A program made the position numbers and the translations under genes. Below, in pieces: positions 18,284 to 29,873 of a stretch of 64,000 bases of DNA. Origin of the DNA: Symsagittifera roscoffensis. Lineage: Eukaryota; Xenacoelomorpha; Acoela; Convolutidae. Every line of letters starts with the position of its first letter. Within the stretch, counting starts at the first letter, position 1. Location: assembly GCF_963678635.1 (NCBI RefSeq), contig NC_087068.1:39765649-39829648 (forward strand). Direction: 5' to 3'. The notes beneath the pieces are model-generated. The model saw nothing but the letters and a program-made list of their open reading frames with translations, did no database searches and was not told where the DNA came from.

Positions 18284-19640
18284 GGTAGGCTAAAAAAATG
18301 ATTCTTTTGAAAAACCTAAAATTAGAGTGCGCAGTTGTTCTACAATTCGTTTATATGTATCATCGATGAGTGGTTGTTGTAGTGCTTTGTGAGACATAAA
18401 GCTATGTTGTAGGTTACTATTACGTATTTTTCTTTCATTTGTAGTGAGTGTATTTCCATATTTTCATGAGATTTTTAATAGAGGGTGATTATATTCTAAT
18501 TTGTGTAGAGGTGGTGTTGCTGTAGGTATAGTATTTGTATTGTTTTTGTGGAGTATCGTATGTGTTAGGTTTTGTTGATAGTTTTTTTATTGTTTTTGCT
18601 AGTTTGTAAATCGAAAAGAGTTTTACGAATAGAGGAGCTTGTCTATTGAATTGTGTGTGTGTGTTATGCGCATGTGTTATAGATTGCTGTTAACTAGTAA
18701 AAAGAGGTCTTAGAAAATTAAACATTCCGTATAATAAAGTCAGTTTTTCTAAGATAAAATAGAGCCATCCTAGAAATGCTAGGAATTCATTTTTTATATG
18801 TAAAACCTAAAAAAGTCGATTGGTGATATTTTTGTGGGCAGTTTTTTTCTCCATTTAGGCAAACAAATTTTTAATATCTTCAAATTATCCACTGTGGTCT
18901 TGTCTACAGATATCAGAAAATCTTGCTGTTTCAGGGAGTTTGTGCAGGTTTTGATCAATTGGTGGTCTTTGGATTGTGTCCATTTGTGTGAGGAGCTCTT
19001 GAAAATGTTGTGTTCGAATGTGATGTGGTATGTCTGATTTTGAGTGTATGCCTTTAGATTGTTTCAAGCGATTGCGCGGATACTTTTGGGTTAAAATTGA
19101 AAATGTGGTGTGAGAACATGATATTTATTTTCGTTTGAATTCAGCTGTACTATTTTCAGATCCACATGGGACAGCTGTGTCCCAAAAAAATATGCGTCGT
19201 GATAGTTTGTCTAAAAAATGTACTTTAATTTTTAAAGTTATAGATATGCGTTGGTAGCATCTCTTATCTTCAAATACACAAAGCGGTGAGACTATTTTAG
19301 TGCACGTAAAAAACCAAAGAATGTTTCCTTCATTCTCCATGAAATTAGAGCGGTTACCTGTTAGGAGGTATCCCACATAAAGTATTTTGAGAAGTGCTAA
19401 AGCGAGAGATTAAAACGTTTGTGTTTGTTTTAATCCACGTATATGATGTAGTGTTTAGCGTTCTGAAAGAGACATTTCTTGAAAATTTTTCTAAAGGTGT
19501 GGTCAAATTTTTTACCGAGACGAATTCACAGTCAATTGCATCAAAATATGGGTTGTTCATGAGTGTTAGTTCTTGATAGTTCTTGCAGTCGAGTACTATC
19601 ATGGTTTTCTGGGAGAAATTTCCCTTCAAAGTTTCCATTG
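18280..19640 (-). pseudogene. env: env remnant, copy 3
   Basis: Three open pieces match copy 1 Env from about residue 400 on: 19,354-19,638 (QELTLMNNPYFD against QELSLMNTTYFG), 19,125-19,376 (GNRSNFMENEGNILWF against GNRSNFLDYEGNILWF, with the DKRCYQR and VPCGSENS cysteine motifs) and 18,885-19,067 (QFQELLTQMDTIQR-like block). The membrane-anchor part matches near 18,730-18,780 by nucleotide sequence. Stops and shifts separate the pieces, so no product is possible. The N-terminal 400 residues are deleted. Confidence 0.85.
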
Positions 19641-19645
19641 CTTTT

Positions 19646-20010
19646 CTAAAATGTTACCGAGATATAAAGTTTGTCGTCTTCTTTGTTTTGATTTGTAACC
19701 GCCTTGTCATTTTTTAGTTTGCCTATTTTCATGTGAAAATTTTTTTTTGTATTCGACAAGGTTTTTTGAATGATGGGTTCAAAGAAGTGGTAAAAATTGT
19801 AGAAAAATTTGAGAGAAGTTTGTAAAAAAAATTTGTTGAGTTTCTGTTTAGCTGAGTTTGAAAAAAGCAATTGAAAATTGATTTGATTTATCAAACATTT
19901 TTGATTTTTAATGGATTTATATCAAGTAGTGTCGAAGTGTTTTTTGATTTTTGACAAGTGAGTTGGGTAAGAAGAGTTTTTCGATGAAGGAATGTCTGGG
20001 CCCTAAGGTA
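19646..20010 (-). pseudogene. Small-membrane-ORF and spacer remnant, copy 3
   Basis: The minus strand near 19,960-19,980 reads AACTCACTTGTCAAAAA, matching copy 1 just upstream of 8,014. The open piece at 19,646-19,894 (82 residues, Phe/Leu/Asn/Lys-rich) sits where the first small hydrophobic ORF would be. Residue similarity to that ORF is weak. Confidence 0.4.
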
Positions 20011-20513
20011 TTAAATATCTGATTCTCGTATTTATCTATGGAATGATCAGGGAACTTTGGGAAGTAAGGTTGCTTCAGGCTAAGTGATCAGTTTGAATTT
20101 ATTTCGTATTAATTTTGGCTAAACTCAGGTTTTCTTTCTGGTGATAAATTGAGACAAAATTAATGGTTTTTGCAACGACTGATACAGAATAATTGTAACA
20201 TTTTTACGATATTGAATTAATTTGTGAAATATGGGGTAATGCTTATTTTTGACCTGAAGGCCTTGGGTTTGAAGTTATATATCTTGTTCAATTTGGAGTT
20301 ATATTGGCTTATAATAGCGGTGGTGTTTGAAAAAAAGTGAAATGATATCAAGTGATTTGTATGGTTGATTTTGAGCTAATTTTTCCTGCGAAAAACAAAT
20401 TGCTATACGTGTTGAAAAAGCTCTAGATGAATGTAACAAATGTTTCTATTAATAAAGTTATTGATCTTTTCAATTAATCAGAGGGTTGCTGGGAGTCTAC
20501 TTTCTTTAATATT

Positions 20514-22785
20514 TTAGATTGGGGAATGAAAACTTTGTAATCTTTTCTCGGTTGATTTCTCAGACGAGATTATCGAGGTTGTTGTATTTTTTTTCGTTTC
20601 AGGAATAATTGTCGTTTTCGTTTTGCGATTAATTATATGTTTTTGAATGATTCCTTTAAGATGTTTTTGTGATGTTTTCTTTGGATTGTTTTGGAACAAG
20701 TTAAGTAAATTTTTGGAACTTTCAGGTTTTTTTGGCTCATTTTGTCTTTTCTTTCGCCAGAAATTTGTAGTCCTGTGAGGGAATAAAATTGTGTTTGTTC
20801 ACGAAGGGCGTAGTTGAAGCTTGTTTCTATGGTGTATTATTTCCCTTTTGTTGTGGTCAATTAGTTTTTATGTAAAAACTGTAATTTTTTCTGTATTCTG
20901 ATTTGGTTCTTTTCGAATAGGTTGTAACTTTTTGAGATTCATTTTGTAAAGATAAACAATTTGGAATTATAGCAATTAAGCCTATTTTAAGGTCGGAAGC
21001 TGGTTAACGCGTGAATGTTTTTGAGATTGGATAATTTGTCTTTGTAATAGTTACTTTGCAATTTTTTGATGAACTTCATAGTATTTTTTATTTCTATTTA
21101 AAATCCATTCTGTGTGAGTTCCAGAGGCTTCTTTCAAACTTTGCGGATAGTGAAAAAGAACTTCATGGTGAGTTTGAAGTGGTAGGTTATAACATTTTGA
21201 GTTTGGAGCTGGTTGACAAAGTCCTAGTGCATTTTTTGAAAAATTGGCTGTAAAAATTTCGGGTTTGCGTGGTTTTCGATCAAAAACCAAATGTTGTTGT
21301 GATCTGACAATTGTATGCTAATGGAAATAGTTTTACATCTAGTGACGACTTGGTGCATTTTTGACGGTTTCCGTTTATTATACGGCGTATGTATTCTTTT
21401 AGTGAGCGGTTATTACCTTCAACTAGTCCTTTTGTCCACGCAGCACGTGATGTTCTAGGTTTATCTTTTCATTTATGAAGGTGAAATAAGGTAAATACTT
21501 CATTATTTATGAATTCTGTTCCAGTTTTGAATAGGTCGTAAATAGTCTATTTGATAATCCGCTTGATGATCAGTAAACAAGGATTTTGGATAGTCCAAAT
21601 ATTTCAACCCAGTGTTCATAGAGTGGTGTATATGCATAACAAGCCTTACAAAGGGTACAGGGTTGAGTGCAAGCTAATGTGTAAATGCGTCTTTAATTAC
21701 CTTTTAAATGAGTTTTCTTCAGAGCAGGAAATGTATAAGATATACAGGGCCTTCGGCTTGCTATCGGTATACAGGGCCTTTTGTATCGAATGAGTTTTTA
21801 TGGTCAAAATAATTAAACTCTGTCCTGAAAGTCTTGTTTTTCTGCAGTTCGTTTTTTGTGTGGGAAGGGTCTGTTTAATTGACTTGTGATACAGTCGTTC
21901 CAAAGTACTTTTATTCAAATTGGTGCATTTGGGAAACAACGTTGTTGGTGATATAGAGTACAATTTTTTCTGATCCTGTATGTTCTTTTCCATTCAGAGA
22001 ATGTGATGTATGAAATGCTATCAATATTAAACTTAATGGTAGGCAGGGTACTTTCATCTCTGGATATTGATAGATTTCATAAGCCTGATAGCAGGGTCAA
22101 TTTCTGGAGTAATTGAGTTGGTTATTGTACTGTACAGGGTAGAAAGATTTTTTGAATTTCGTTATAAGATAAAGATATATTGTCCAAAGGGTCTTGTGAG
22201 CCAAATACTTAATTGTATCATTTAGGCGCCTGCCGAATTAATTGTATTGCGTATGTCTTTTTTATCTATTAAGGGAAATTAGTTATTGCGTAGTGTTTTG
22301 TGTTGATTTGTTTTTTACTGTTATTTTTATCTATGATGAGTATGGTATAGGTTTGAATGTGTCTTTGCCTAAGAAATTGACTTCATAATGATTGTTTTGG
22401 CAATCTAGACAGAGTTGAAAATGTTGGAAAGTATTAATCTGTTCAGTATCAGTGTCAGTTTTGACTGCGGTTTTACGTTCTAGTCTTGAAGATGTTTCGT
22501 CTTTTGCGAGGAAGTAATTTATTTTCTGTGGTATTTGTTTTTTATGTAAATTCTTCGGGTTGAGTATTTTGAGTAAATGTATCAGGTAACGTGTCCAAAC
22601 TATATGTAGGTTTGAAAATAGTTTTTAAAGTTAATTGAAATCTATAAACTCTAAGGTTGGGGTTAGAGTTTTGCGTAGAGAGTAAAATTATGGGTTCAAG
22701 GTCTGTGAAAAGAACTGTTGGATGTTTCGATCCTAGAATAGAAAATCCGTTTTCTGTCATTGTGTATCTTTCGAAAACATTTTCT
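20514..22785 (-). pseudogene. pol: pol remnant (RNase H, integrase, C-terminus), copy 3
   Basis: Open pieces match copy 1 Pol in order: 22,542-22,760 (SILGSKHPTVLFTD, RNase H), 21,697-21,993 (integrase zinc-motif region), 21,051-21,290 (RKPEIFTANFSKNA and SGTHTEWILNR, end of integrase core) and 20,514-20,699 (Lys/Thr-rich tail). The catalytic core between 21,690 and 21,400 is broken by stops. The RNase H end abuts the repeat that starts at 22,793. Confidence 0.85.
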
Positions 22786-22792
22786 TGAGAAG

Positions 22793-24201
22793 TTTTAATC
22801 TTGAGAAGTTTTCAACTTATCTTAAGCACTCTTAAGAAAAAAACTCGGCTGAGTGAAGCCTAGTCCAAAAGCTCAACGATCTTGTTTTTTCTTAAGTATA
22901 GGGGAAAAATGTTATAGGGAAAAGTAAAATCGCTTAAGGCCATTTCAAAATTTTTTTTTTCAGTAGAGTAACCAAGCCTAATGTGAAAAAAAATTCACTA
23001 TGGTTAACAGGATGAAAAAGGTTATAACTGATCAAAGTGTGGTGTTAAACCCAATAAATAAGTTTTTAGCAAGCCATGAAAACATTTCTTAAGCTTAAAT
23101 TTAATTTCTTCAGATAGATTGAAATGAAAATAAAGGTTTTTCAAATTGATGCAAAAAACACCGTTTGTAGGCTTGGTGCAGTAATCACTCTTCATTCTTC
23201 CAAGTACGAAAATAATACTTTATGAAATTGATGCAAAATTTTAACGGAAAATTCAACCTCAGTCAAAAATGGTTTTGCCTCGTCAATTGTATGCTAAAAG
23301 TAATTTATTGAACATATATGCAAATGTGTTCCAGATTTTGGAGGTTCAAAACGAAATTTTTATGTTTTCAGGAACACTAATATACTAACATATTTGAACA
23401 AATTTTGGAAAAAAAACATACTTCTTATTGAGTTCATACGCATTATGCATTAATGGTAAGCACTTGACAAAAAACATCTATAAATAAATTACATACGTCA
23501 AAAGACCAAACATTCAAGCATACAAAAACAAAAAAAGAATTTCAAGAAAAGTTCATACTCATAACATTTTTTTGCCTTGTTACAAGGCAAAATGTAACTA
23601 AGAGAGACTTCATACCAAACTGATCAATTAGTTGGGTAATTGATGTTTTTCCATATCGATTTCAGTTTGTTTTCAATAGCACACACCGAATAGAAAAACA
23701 CTTATTTTATGGAAATCAAAGATTGGATCTCTGCAACAGACGGGACTCCAAGCACCATAATCATAAATCAAAAGCAAATTTCTCAAGAACATAGCTAATT
23801 TTATTTAGACTTTATGACATTTGTTTTCTTTTTCTTTTCGAATCAAGTCATACTGCTACTGCCGTTTTACCTGCAAAATTTTTCATTTTACGCAAAACTA
23901 CAATCAATATTGTAGTGTAAAGGATTGCTGTGATTGTAAAAATTGATCTTTTGTCATGAAACATGGAGTGATTAAATTTCGCCTCGGACAGTTTAGACAC
24001 ATTTTTTAATGAGAAATGCCGGGCTTTGAAAAAAGAGTTGAAGGTAACTAAAAGTTTCAATGAAATTTTGTTCGTATTTTTTAATCTGTTTAACATTCAG
24101 TTTCTGATGACAGTCGAATCGCAAGCACGAGTTCTGGTCCTCCGACTGAACAACCAACTTAAGCATTTGGTCAATTTAAAAAGCAGCTCAGACCGCCTTC
24201 C
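22793..24201. repeat. Interspersed repeat R, direct copy 1
   Basis: Starts AGTTTTAATCTTGAGAAG and ends GCTCAGACCGCCTT. Both edges and the order between them match 26,773-28,803 at high identity, except for an extra 0.66-kb block in the second copy. The central part contains CAGACGGGACTCCAAGCACC and CATGGAGTGATTAAATTTCG, found again inverted at 29.4-29.9 kb. Short frames on the minus strand (for example GAWSPVCCRDPI) are partly kept in all copies. The family may be an old transposon, but I see no terminal repeats or transposase motif. Confidence 0.85.
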
Positions 24202-24935
24202 TTGAAAACTCAAAAACAAATTCAACCTTACTTTGTTGAGGATGGGTTCAACCTCTGGGATTTTTTGATGTGGAAAAGAAAAGCAATGGATGATCGATCT
24301 TTTGCCCGACAACTGTCAACAGTGATCAACCAACGTGTAAAATCAAAAATAAGTACATTGAAAAACGTCAATGCTAATCATTTTGCGCTGAGTTTCGAAA
24401 AAAAATGTTGTTATGGAACACTGAGATGAATCGTATCGATCATGTAGTTCTAGAAAAAATTAACTTAAGAAAAAAGTGGAACACATGCACAATTCCATCA
24501 AATGGTTTGCTTTACACAAAGGCGGATTATTAAATGACTTTCGTGTATAAAAATTGTTTTATTCAACAGCTTTTTTTTCAAAACTGAAATTCTGATTCAA
24601 AGTTCTTAAAGAAATTGATAATTTCAATGAAAATGTCTGAAAAGGGTAACCAAAAATTATCATGGGAAGCCATTTTTCTGTTCTTTGATCTTTTTTCCTA
24701 TGCGAATAAAACAAACGTAATGCACTACTAAGATAAATAAACACGTAGCGTTACTCAACACTTTTGATCACCCAAAAAATTTACATACTTTACTTAGGGT
24801 AATTTCTGCATTTCTCATGTATTGAATTTTGATGTGTGAAAAATGGAGCAGCAAGATCTTTATAACATGCTCTACGAGCATAAAACAGCTTTCTTTAGGG
24901 TTGACAGAAGTTGAGTTATGCACCAAGCTGTCCAT
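24202..24935. other. Unique-looking DNA after repeat R copy 1
   Basis: A 75-codon + frame at 24,202-24,429 has mixed hydrophilic composition (LWDFLMWKRKAMDD) but no second copy and no visible exon borders. Otherwise nothing is recognised. Confidence 0.4.
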
Positions 24936-25440
24936 CCATCTAGCCATCCATCCATCAGACGATCTATCAATCAAAAAATTCATCCATACATTCATCTATC
25001 CAAATATCCATCCTGTGTTTCAAACATCCATCCGTATAGTCAGGCATCTGTCCGATCATGCATCTATCCCATCCATCCATCAAGCCATTTATAATGCATC
25101 CATTCAACCAGCAATCAATCAATCCATTCCTTTATCTAAACACTCATCGTACAATATAACAATCAGTAATCTATCCAGCTGTCCATCCTTCGATCAATTC
25201 ATCAACCAGCCATCTTATTTTCCAGCGGGTCATTCATACTTCTATCCAACGCTCTACCCATTGGAGCATCAAGCAATCCAACCAGCAACCCACCTAGACA
25301 TCTATCGTTCATCTGTCTGTCCAGCATTCCATTGATTCAACTGATGATTAGGCCAACCAACCATCTATCCATTGATGCCACCGTACATTCATCGCTCGGT
25401 TCAGCCATTCATCCAGTACATTCGTTCGAATTTGATTTTG
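24936..25440. repeat. CATC/CATT imperfect microsatellite
   Basis: Dense CATCCATCCATC, CATCTATC, CATTCATC and similar tetramers with interruptions. The long + frame across it (24,829-25,335) is a consequence of the repeat and is not taken as a gene. Confidence 0.85.
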
Positions 25441-25469
25441 ACCTAAGTAATTACTATGTTTTGTAAGCT

Positions 25470-26130
25470 CGGGTTCATATACTACTTTTAGATATCATTA
25501 GTTATTAGAGTGATCATTAGTTTTACATAGCGACCGTTAATTGTTTCTAGGGATTAATATTTTTACAAAGGGATTATAACTTATATATAGAAATCATTAA
25601 TGATGCATAGGGATAATAGGTTATTTAGAGCGGTACTTATGTAAGCATAGGGATTATTAGTTATACATAGGGATCATTACTTATATATAGAGATCAAAAA
25701 TCATCTTCAGAGATCATTAGCTACCACAGAGATCATTCGTTTTGTAAAGGTATCATTAGTTATATATCAAATTCATCTGTTATGCCTAGGGATCATTAGT
25801 TATAAATAAGGATTTTTAGGTATAAATAGGGATTAATTGTTATACATTGGGATTTTTAGTTATATAAAAGAACACATGGGTCATTAGTTTACACATAGAT
25901 CATTAGTGTTACTTAGGGCGAACTATTTGTTTATAGGTAAAAATAGCTAAGCATGAGATTCATTAGTGTTACATAGGGAGAAAAAGTTATAAATAGGGGT
26001 AATTAGTCATGCATAGTGGTTAATAGCTATAATTAGGGATCATTAATTACACATCGGGATCAATAATTATAATACATAGGGACCAATAGTTATATTTAAA
26101 AAGATGATTAGTTAAGCACAGAGATTGTTT
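25470..26130. repeat. Minisatellite, about 20-bp unit GGGATCATTAGTTATACATA
   Basis: Around 30 diverged copies of an ATAGGGATCATTAGTTATAC-like unit, with variable ends (TATATAG, TTACATAG, AAATAGG). Divergence increases toward 25.9-26.1 kb. Confidence 0.85.
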
Positions 26131-26375
26131 AGTTATACATGGGCATGCATCTATTAACAAAGCAAAAACGAAACAAAAAAAACTATAATTGAAAAAAAAA
26201 AATGAAAAAATCGAAAAATGTGATTAAAAACTTTTGAGAAAAAGTTTGAGAAAAAAAAATGAAAGCTCTACATAGGGCAGATCACAATTTGTCAGATAAT
26301 ACATGGGTGACCATTTTGATCTATACCTAATGTTCACCCATAAATGACAACCCCCCATCATAGTGTACTATATGC

Positions 26376-26700
26376 ATACTACTGGTATTAGATTACACGA
26401 AATTGCAGAAGTTGCACGAGTATGTCCGGCCAAAAACAAGATGGGATGACGAAAAGACGATGTACCTTATCTGCAATTACTCTATGAGTATGCTATATCT
26501 GGCACATAACTCATCTGATGCGACCACAAGTCTCGACAAAGACTTCAACTAACTTAGATTTAGAAAATTAGAATTAAAAATAGGACAATTGCAAAAATGC
26601 AAAACGTTAGATAGAACAGTCAGTTTAATAGAAAAATCTCTACGTCTCAATAAATGTACGCCAATATCTCAAATAATACGCGAAATTGATCTCAACTTTT
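26376..26700 (+). repeat. LTR fragment of the same retroelement family
   Basis: Aligns with copy 1 LTR positions of about 1,265-1,560. Shared blocks are GGTATTAGA, GAAGTTGCACGA, TCCGGCC, GATGTACC/GGTGTACC, ATTACTCTATGAGT, CATCTG(A/G)TGCGACCA and TCTCTACG(T/A)CTCAAT. Both LTR ends are missing. Divergence is higher than between the LTRs of copies 1 and 2. The LTR ORF segment remains open here. Confidence 0.85.
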
Positions 26701-26772
26701 AAAACAGTCGTAACACTGAAAAAAGTCGTAAAACTTCAAAAAAGTCGTAACGTTGGTGGAACTGGTGTCTGA

Positions 26773-28803
26773 AAGTTTTAATCTTGAGAAGCTTTCAAGA
26801 TATCTTAAGCACTCTTAAGAAAAAAACTTGGCTGAGTGAAGCCTAGTCCAAAAGCTCAACGATCTTGTTTTTCTTAACTATAGAGGAAAAATGTTATAGG
26901 GAAAAAAAGTAAAATCGCTTAAGGCCATTTCAAAAAATCTTTTCTTTTCAGTAGAGTAACCAAGCCTAATGTGAAAAAAAAATTCACTATGGTTAACAGG
27001 TTAAAAAAGGTTATAACTGATCAAAGTGTGGTGTTAAACCCAATAAATAAGTTTTTAGCAAGCCATGAAAACATTTCTTGAGCTAAAATTTAATTTCCTA
27101 AGATAGATTGAAATGAAAATAAAGGTTTTTCAAATTGATGCAAAAAACACCGTTTGTAGGCTTGGTGCAGTAATCACTCTTCATTCTTCCAAAGTACGAA
27201 AATAATACTTTATGAAATTGATGCAAAATTTTAACGGAAAATTCAACCTCAGGCAAAAATGGTTCTGCCTCGTCAATTGTATGCTAAAAGTAATTTATTG
27301 AACATATATGCAAATGTGTTCCAGATTTTTGAGGTTCAAAACAAAATTTTGATGTTTTCAGGAACAGTAATATACTAACATACTTAAACACACACCCAAT
27401 TTTGTGCGTAAAAAAAGTTAAACGTATGGTACCTAAATGTATCTGCAGAAAAACTTTAGAAAATTTCAGACACTTTAGCACAAAAATAATTAAATTCTTT
27501 TTAATTAAATTCTTTTTAACTAAAAATTATACGTCTCAAAGGTTAGGTTAAACGCATAATTGAAAGTATACATTGATAAAGTTACACAAAAACAAACAGA
27601 CCAAGATGAATACAAATGAACAAGAGAAAACAAAAAATAGCATACAAACAAACTTACACTTCTAAAGTACGCAAACAAATCCACATGTAGGCAAAATTGG
27701 ACCTGTAATATCTGGTGCATGGAAGTCCATGCAAAGAATTGTGTGCAAAACACTGAAATTTTTCAAACAAAAAGATAAACAATAAGATGAAGTTGTTTGC
27801 GCTACAGCTATACTTCTAGCTGTTTGTGAGCATCTCAAAATGCCTTTGCTTAACATGTACAAGTATTTACTTTTATCAAAAGTTATATGAGATCAGACAC
27901 ACACGAAAAAAGCACAGACACGAAAAAAAACGTTCTGATAGTTATGATGACATACAAGAAAAAATCAGATTAAGACATTATGTATCTGGTATGTGATTTA
28001 CATATATAATTTGAAGTGAGTAAACTGCAGTCTTCTTGAAAAAAATAGAAAATTTTGGAAAAAAAACATGCTTCTTATTGAGTTCATACGCATTATGCGT
28101 TAATGGTAAGCACTTGACAAAAAACATCTATAAATAAATTATATACGTCAAAAGACCAAACATTCAAGCATACAAAAACAAAAAAAGAATTACAAGGCAA
28201 AATGTAAGTAAGAGAGATATGCTGACAAACTGATCAATTAGTTGGGTAATTGATGTTTTTCCATATCGATTTTAGTTTGTTTCCAATAGCACACACCGAA
28301 TAAAAAAACACTTATTTTATGGGAATCAAAGATTGGATCTCTGCAACAGACGGGACTCCAAGCACCATAATCATAAATCAAAAGCAAACTTCTCAAGAAC
28401 ACAGCGAATTTTATTTGGACTTTAAGACATTTGTTTTCTTTTTCTTTTCGAATCAAGTCATACTGCCGTTTTACCTGCAAAATTTTTCATTTTAAGCAAA
28501 ACTACAATCAATATTGTAGTGTAAAGGATTGCTGTGATCGTAAAAAATAGATCTTTCGTCATGAAACATGGAGTGATTAAATTTCGCATCGGACAGTTTA
28601 GACACACTTTTTATCATAAATGCCGGGCTTTGAAAAAAGAGTTGAAGGTAACTAAAAGTTTCAATGAAATTCTGTTCGTATTTTTTCATTTGTATAACAT
28701 TCAGTTTCTGATGACAGTCGAACCGCAAGTACGAGTTCTGGTCCTCCGACTGATTAACCAACTTAAGCAATTGGTCAATTTAAAAAGCAGCTCAGACCGC
28801 CTT
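26773..28803. repeat. Interspersed repeat R, direct copy 2 (with extra 0.66-kb block)
   Basis: High-identity direct copy of 22,793-24,201. The block of about 27,395-28,050 has no counterpart in copy 1, and copy 1 in turn has about 40 extra bases near 23,545-23,590. A 101-codon + frame (28,534-28,839) and an 80-codon - frame (28,238-28,480) exist in this copy, but both are broken in the others. Confidence 0.85.
27395..28050. other. Block present in only one copy of repeat R
   Basis: Inserted in copy 2, or deleted from copy 1. AATTTTG stands at both edges in copy 2 and once at the joint in copy 1, which fits either a 7-bp target duplication or deletion through short homology. The block has no terminal inverted repeat and no convincing gene. 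Confidence 0.6.
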
Positions 28804-29385
28804 CAAGACCGTTCTATTTTTCAAAGACATAACAAATGAAACAATGTTTTTGTTAAAGCAGAAAGAACCGATCTGGTGACGAAACATTGAAGAGAACATT
28901 TGGAAAAAGCAGAAAAATAAATTTTTTGTTGTCTGAAAGAGCATATTTGTTTTTCTTATTATTCAGTTGGAAATTTTTCAAGGTTCTCTATGTTTCACAA
29001 AAAACATGCAAGTTACTTTTCATTATTTTGATCTGATGTCTTCATTTTTTACCATCTTATTCAAAAAAATTGCTCACTGTTCTTATACCTAATAAACGTA
29101 TACTTTCATTGATACACAAAATCTAATACAACTAAATTCATCATGAACAAAAAAAGAAAACGATTTTCAGTGAAACGTTCCTTTTCCTATGTTTCTGTTT
29201 TCTAAATCATCTCTTTTTGTTTTATAACACAACCTCTAACTATCTGATACGCCAAATGGCTACTTCAATTTACACGTTGAATTTTGTATCTCACAGACTC
29301 GAAACTGAAGTTTTCCCATTTTGTTTTCTTAGATAACTGATAGTGTTTGATCTTTGTTCTTATGAGTAGAAAGATGAAACTTGAT
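28804..29385. other. Unassigned DNA between repeat R copies
   Basis: AT-rich, only short shadow-like frames. Nothing recognised. Confidence 0.5.
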
Positions 29386-29873
29386 TTATTTACAAAATGT
29401 ATTACAATACCTACAGTTATACAGATTAGAAAACACGAACAAAATTTCAACGAAACTTCCAGTTACTTTTTTTCCAAGCCCGCCAATTACAATAAAAAAT
29501 GTGTCTACACTGCCCAATGCGAAATATAATCACTCCATGTTTATGACGAAAGATGTATTTGTACAATCTCAGCAATTCTTCACACTATAAATATTGATTG
29601 TAACTTTGCGTTAAACGAAAAATTATTGCAGGTAAAAAAGTTGTATGACTTGATTCGAAAAGAAAATGAAAACAAAAGTCAGCAAGTCTAAACAAAATTC
29701 GCTGTGTTGTTGAGAAGTTGATTTTTGATTCATGATTATGGTGCTTGGAGTCCCGTTTGTTGCAGGGACCCAATATATGATTGCCATAAAATAAGTGTTT
29801 TTCTATTTGGTGTGTGCTCTTTGAAAAAAACTGCAATCGATACTGAGAAACATCAATTACCCAACTTAGGATA
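29386..29873 (-). repeat. Interspersed repeat R, inverted partial copy 3
   Basis: Reverse complement of the 23,640-24,110 / 28,240-28,710 part. Matching marks include CTTGGAGTCCCGTTTGTTGCAG and CACTCCATGTTTATGACGAAAGATG. More diverged than copies 1 and 2 are from each other. Retroelement copy 2 begins at its right edge, inside integrase. Confidence 0.85.

Larger units (their letters stand above)
16540..22785 (-). mobile_element. Retroelement copy 3: decayed RNaseH-to-3' ORF fragment
   Basis: On the minus strand, in order: RNase H and connection (about 22,785 to 22,400), integrase (about 22,050 to 21,050), pol C-terminus (about 20,514), the spacer and small-ORF area (about 20,000 to 19,646), env from about residue 400 (19,640 to 18,280) and the post-env ORF (18,283 to 16,540). 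Each matches copy 1 in the same order, with many stops and frameshifts. The region equivalent to copy 1 8.3-10.8 kb is missing. No LTR is seen at either end. It is clearly older than copies 1 and 2. Confidence 0.88.

Noticed and set aside
24829..25335. 168-codon + frame
   Set aside because: It lies over the CATC/CATT microsatellite and reads as Ser/Ile/His/Pro repeats; there is no start context or conservation.
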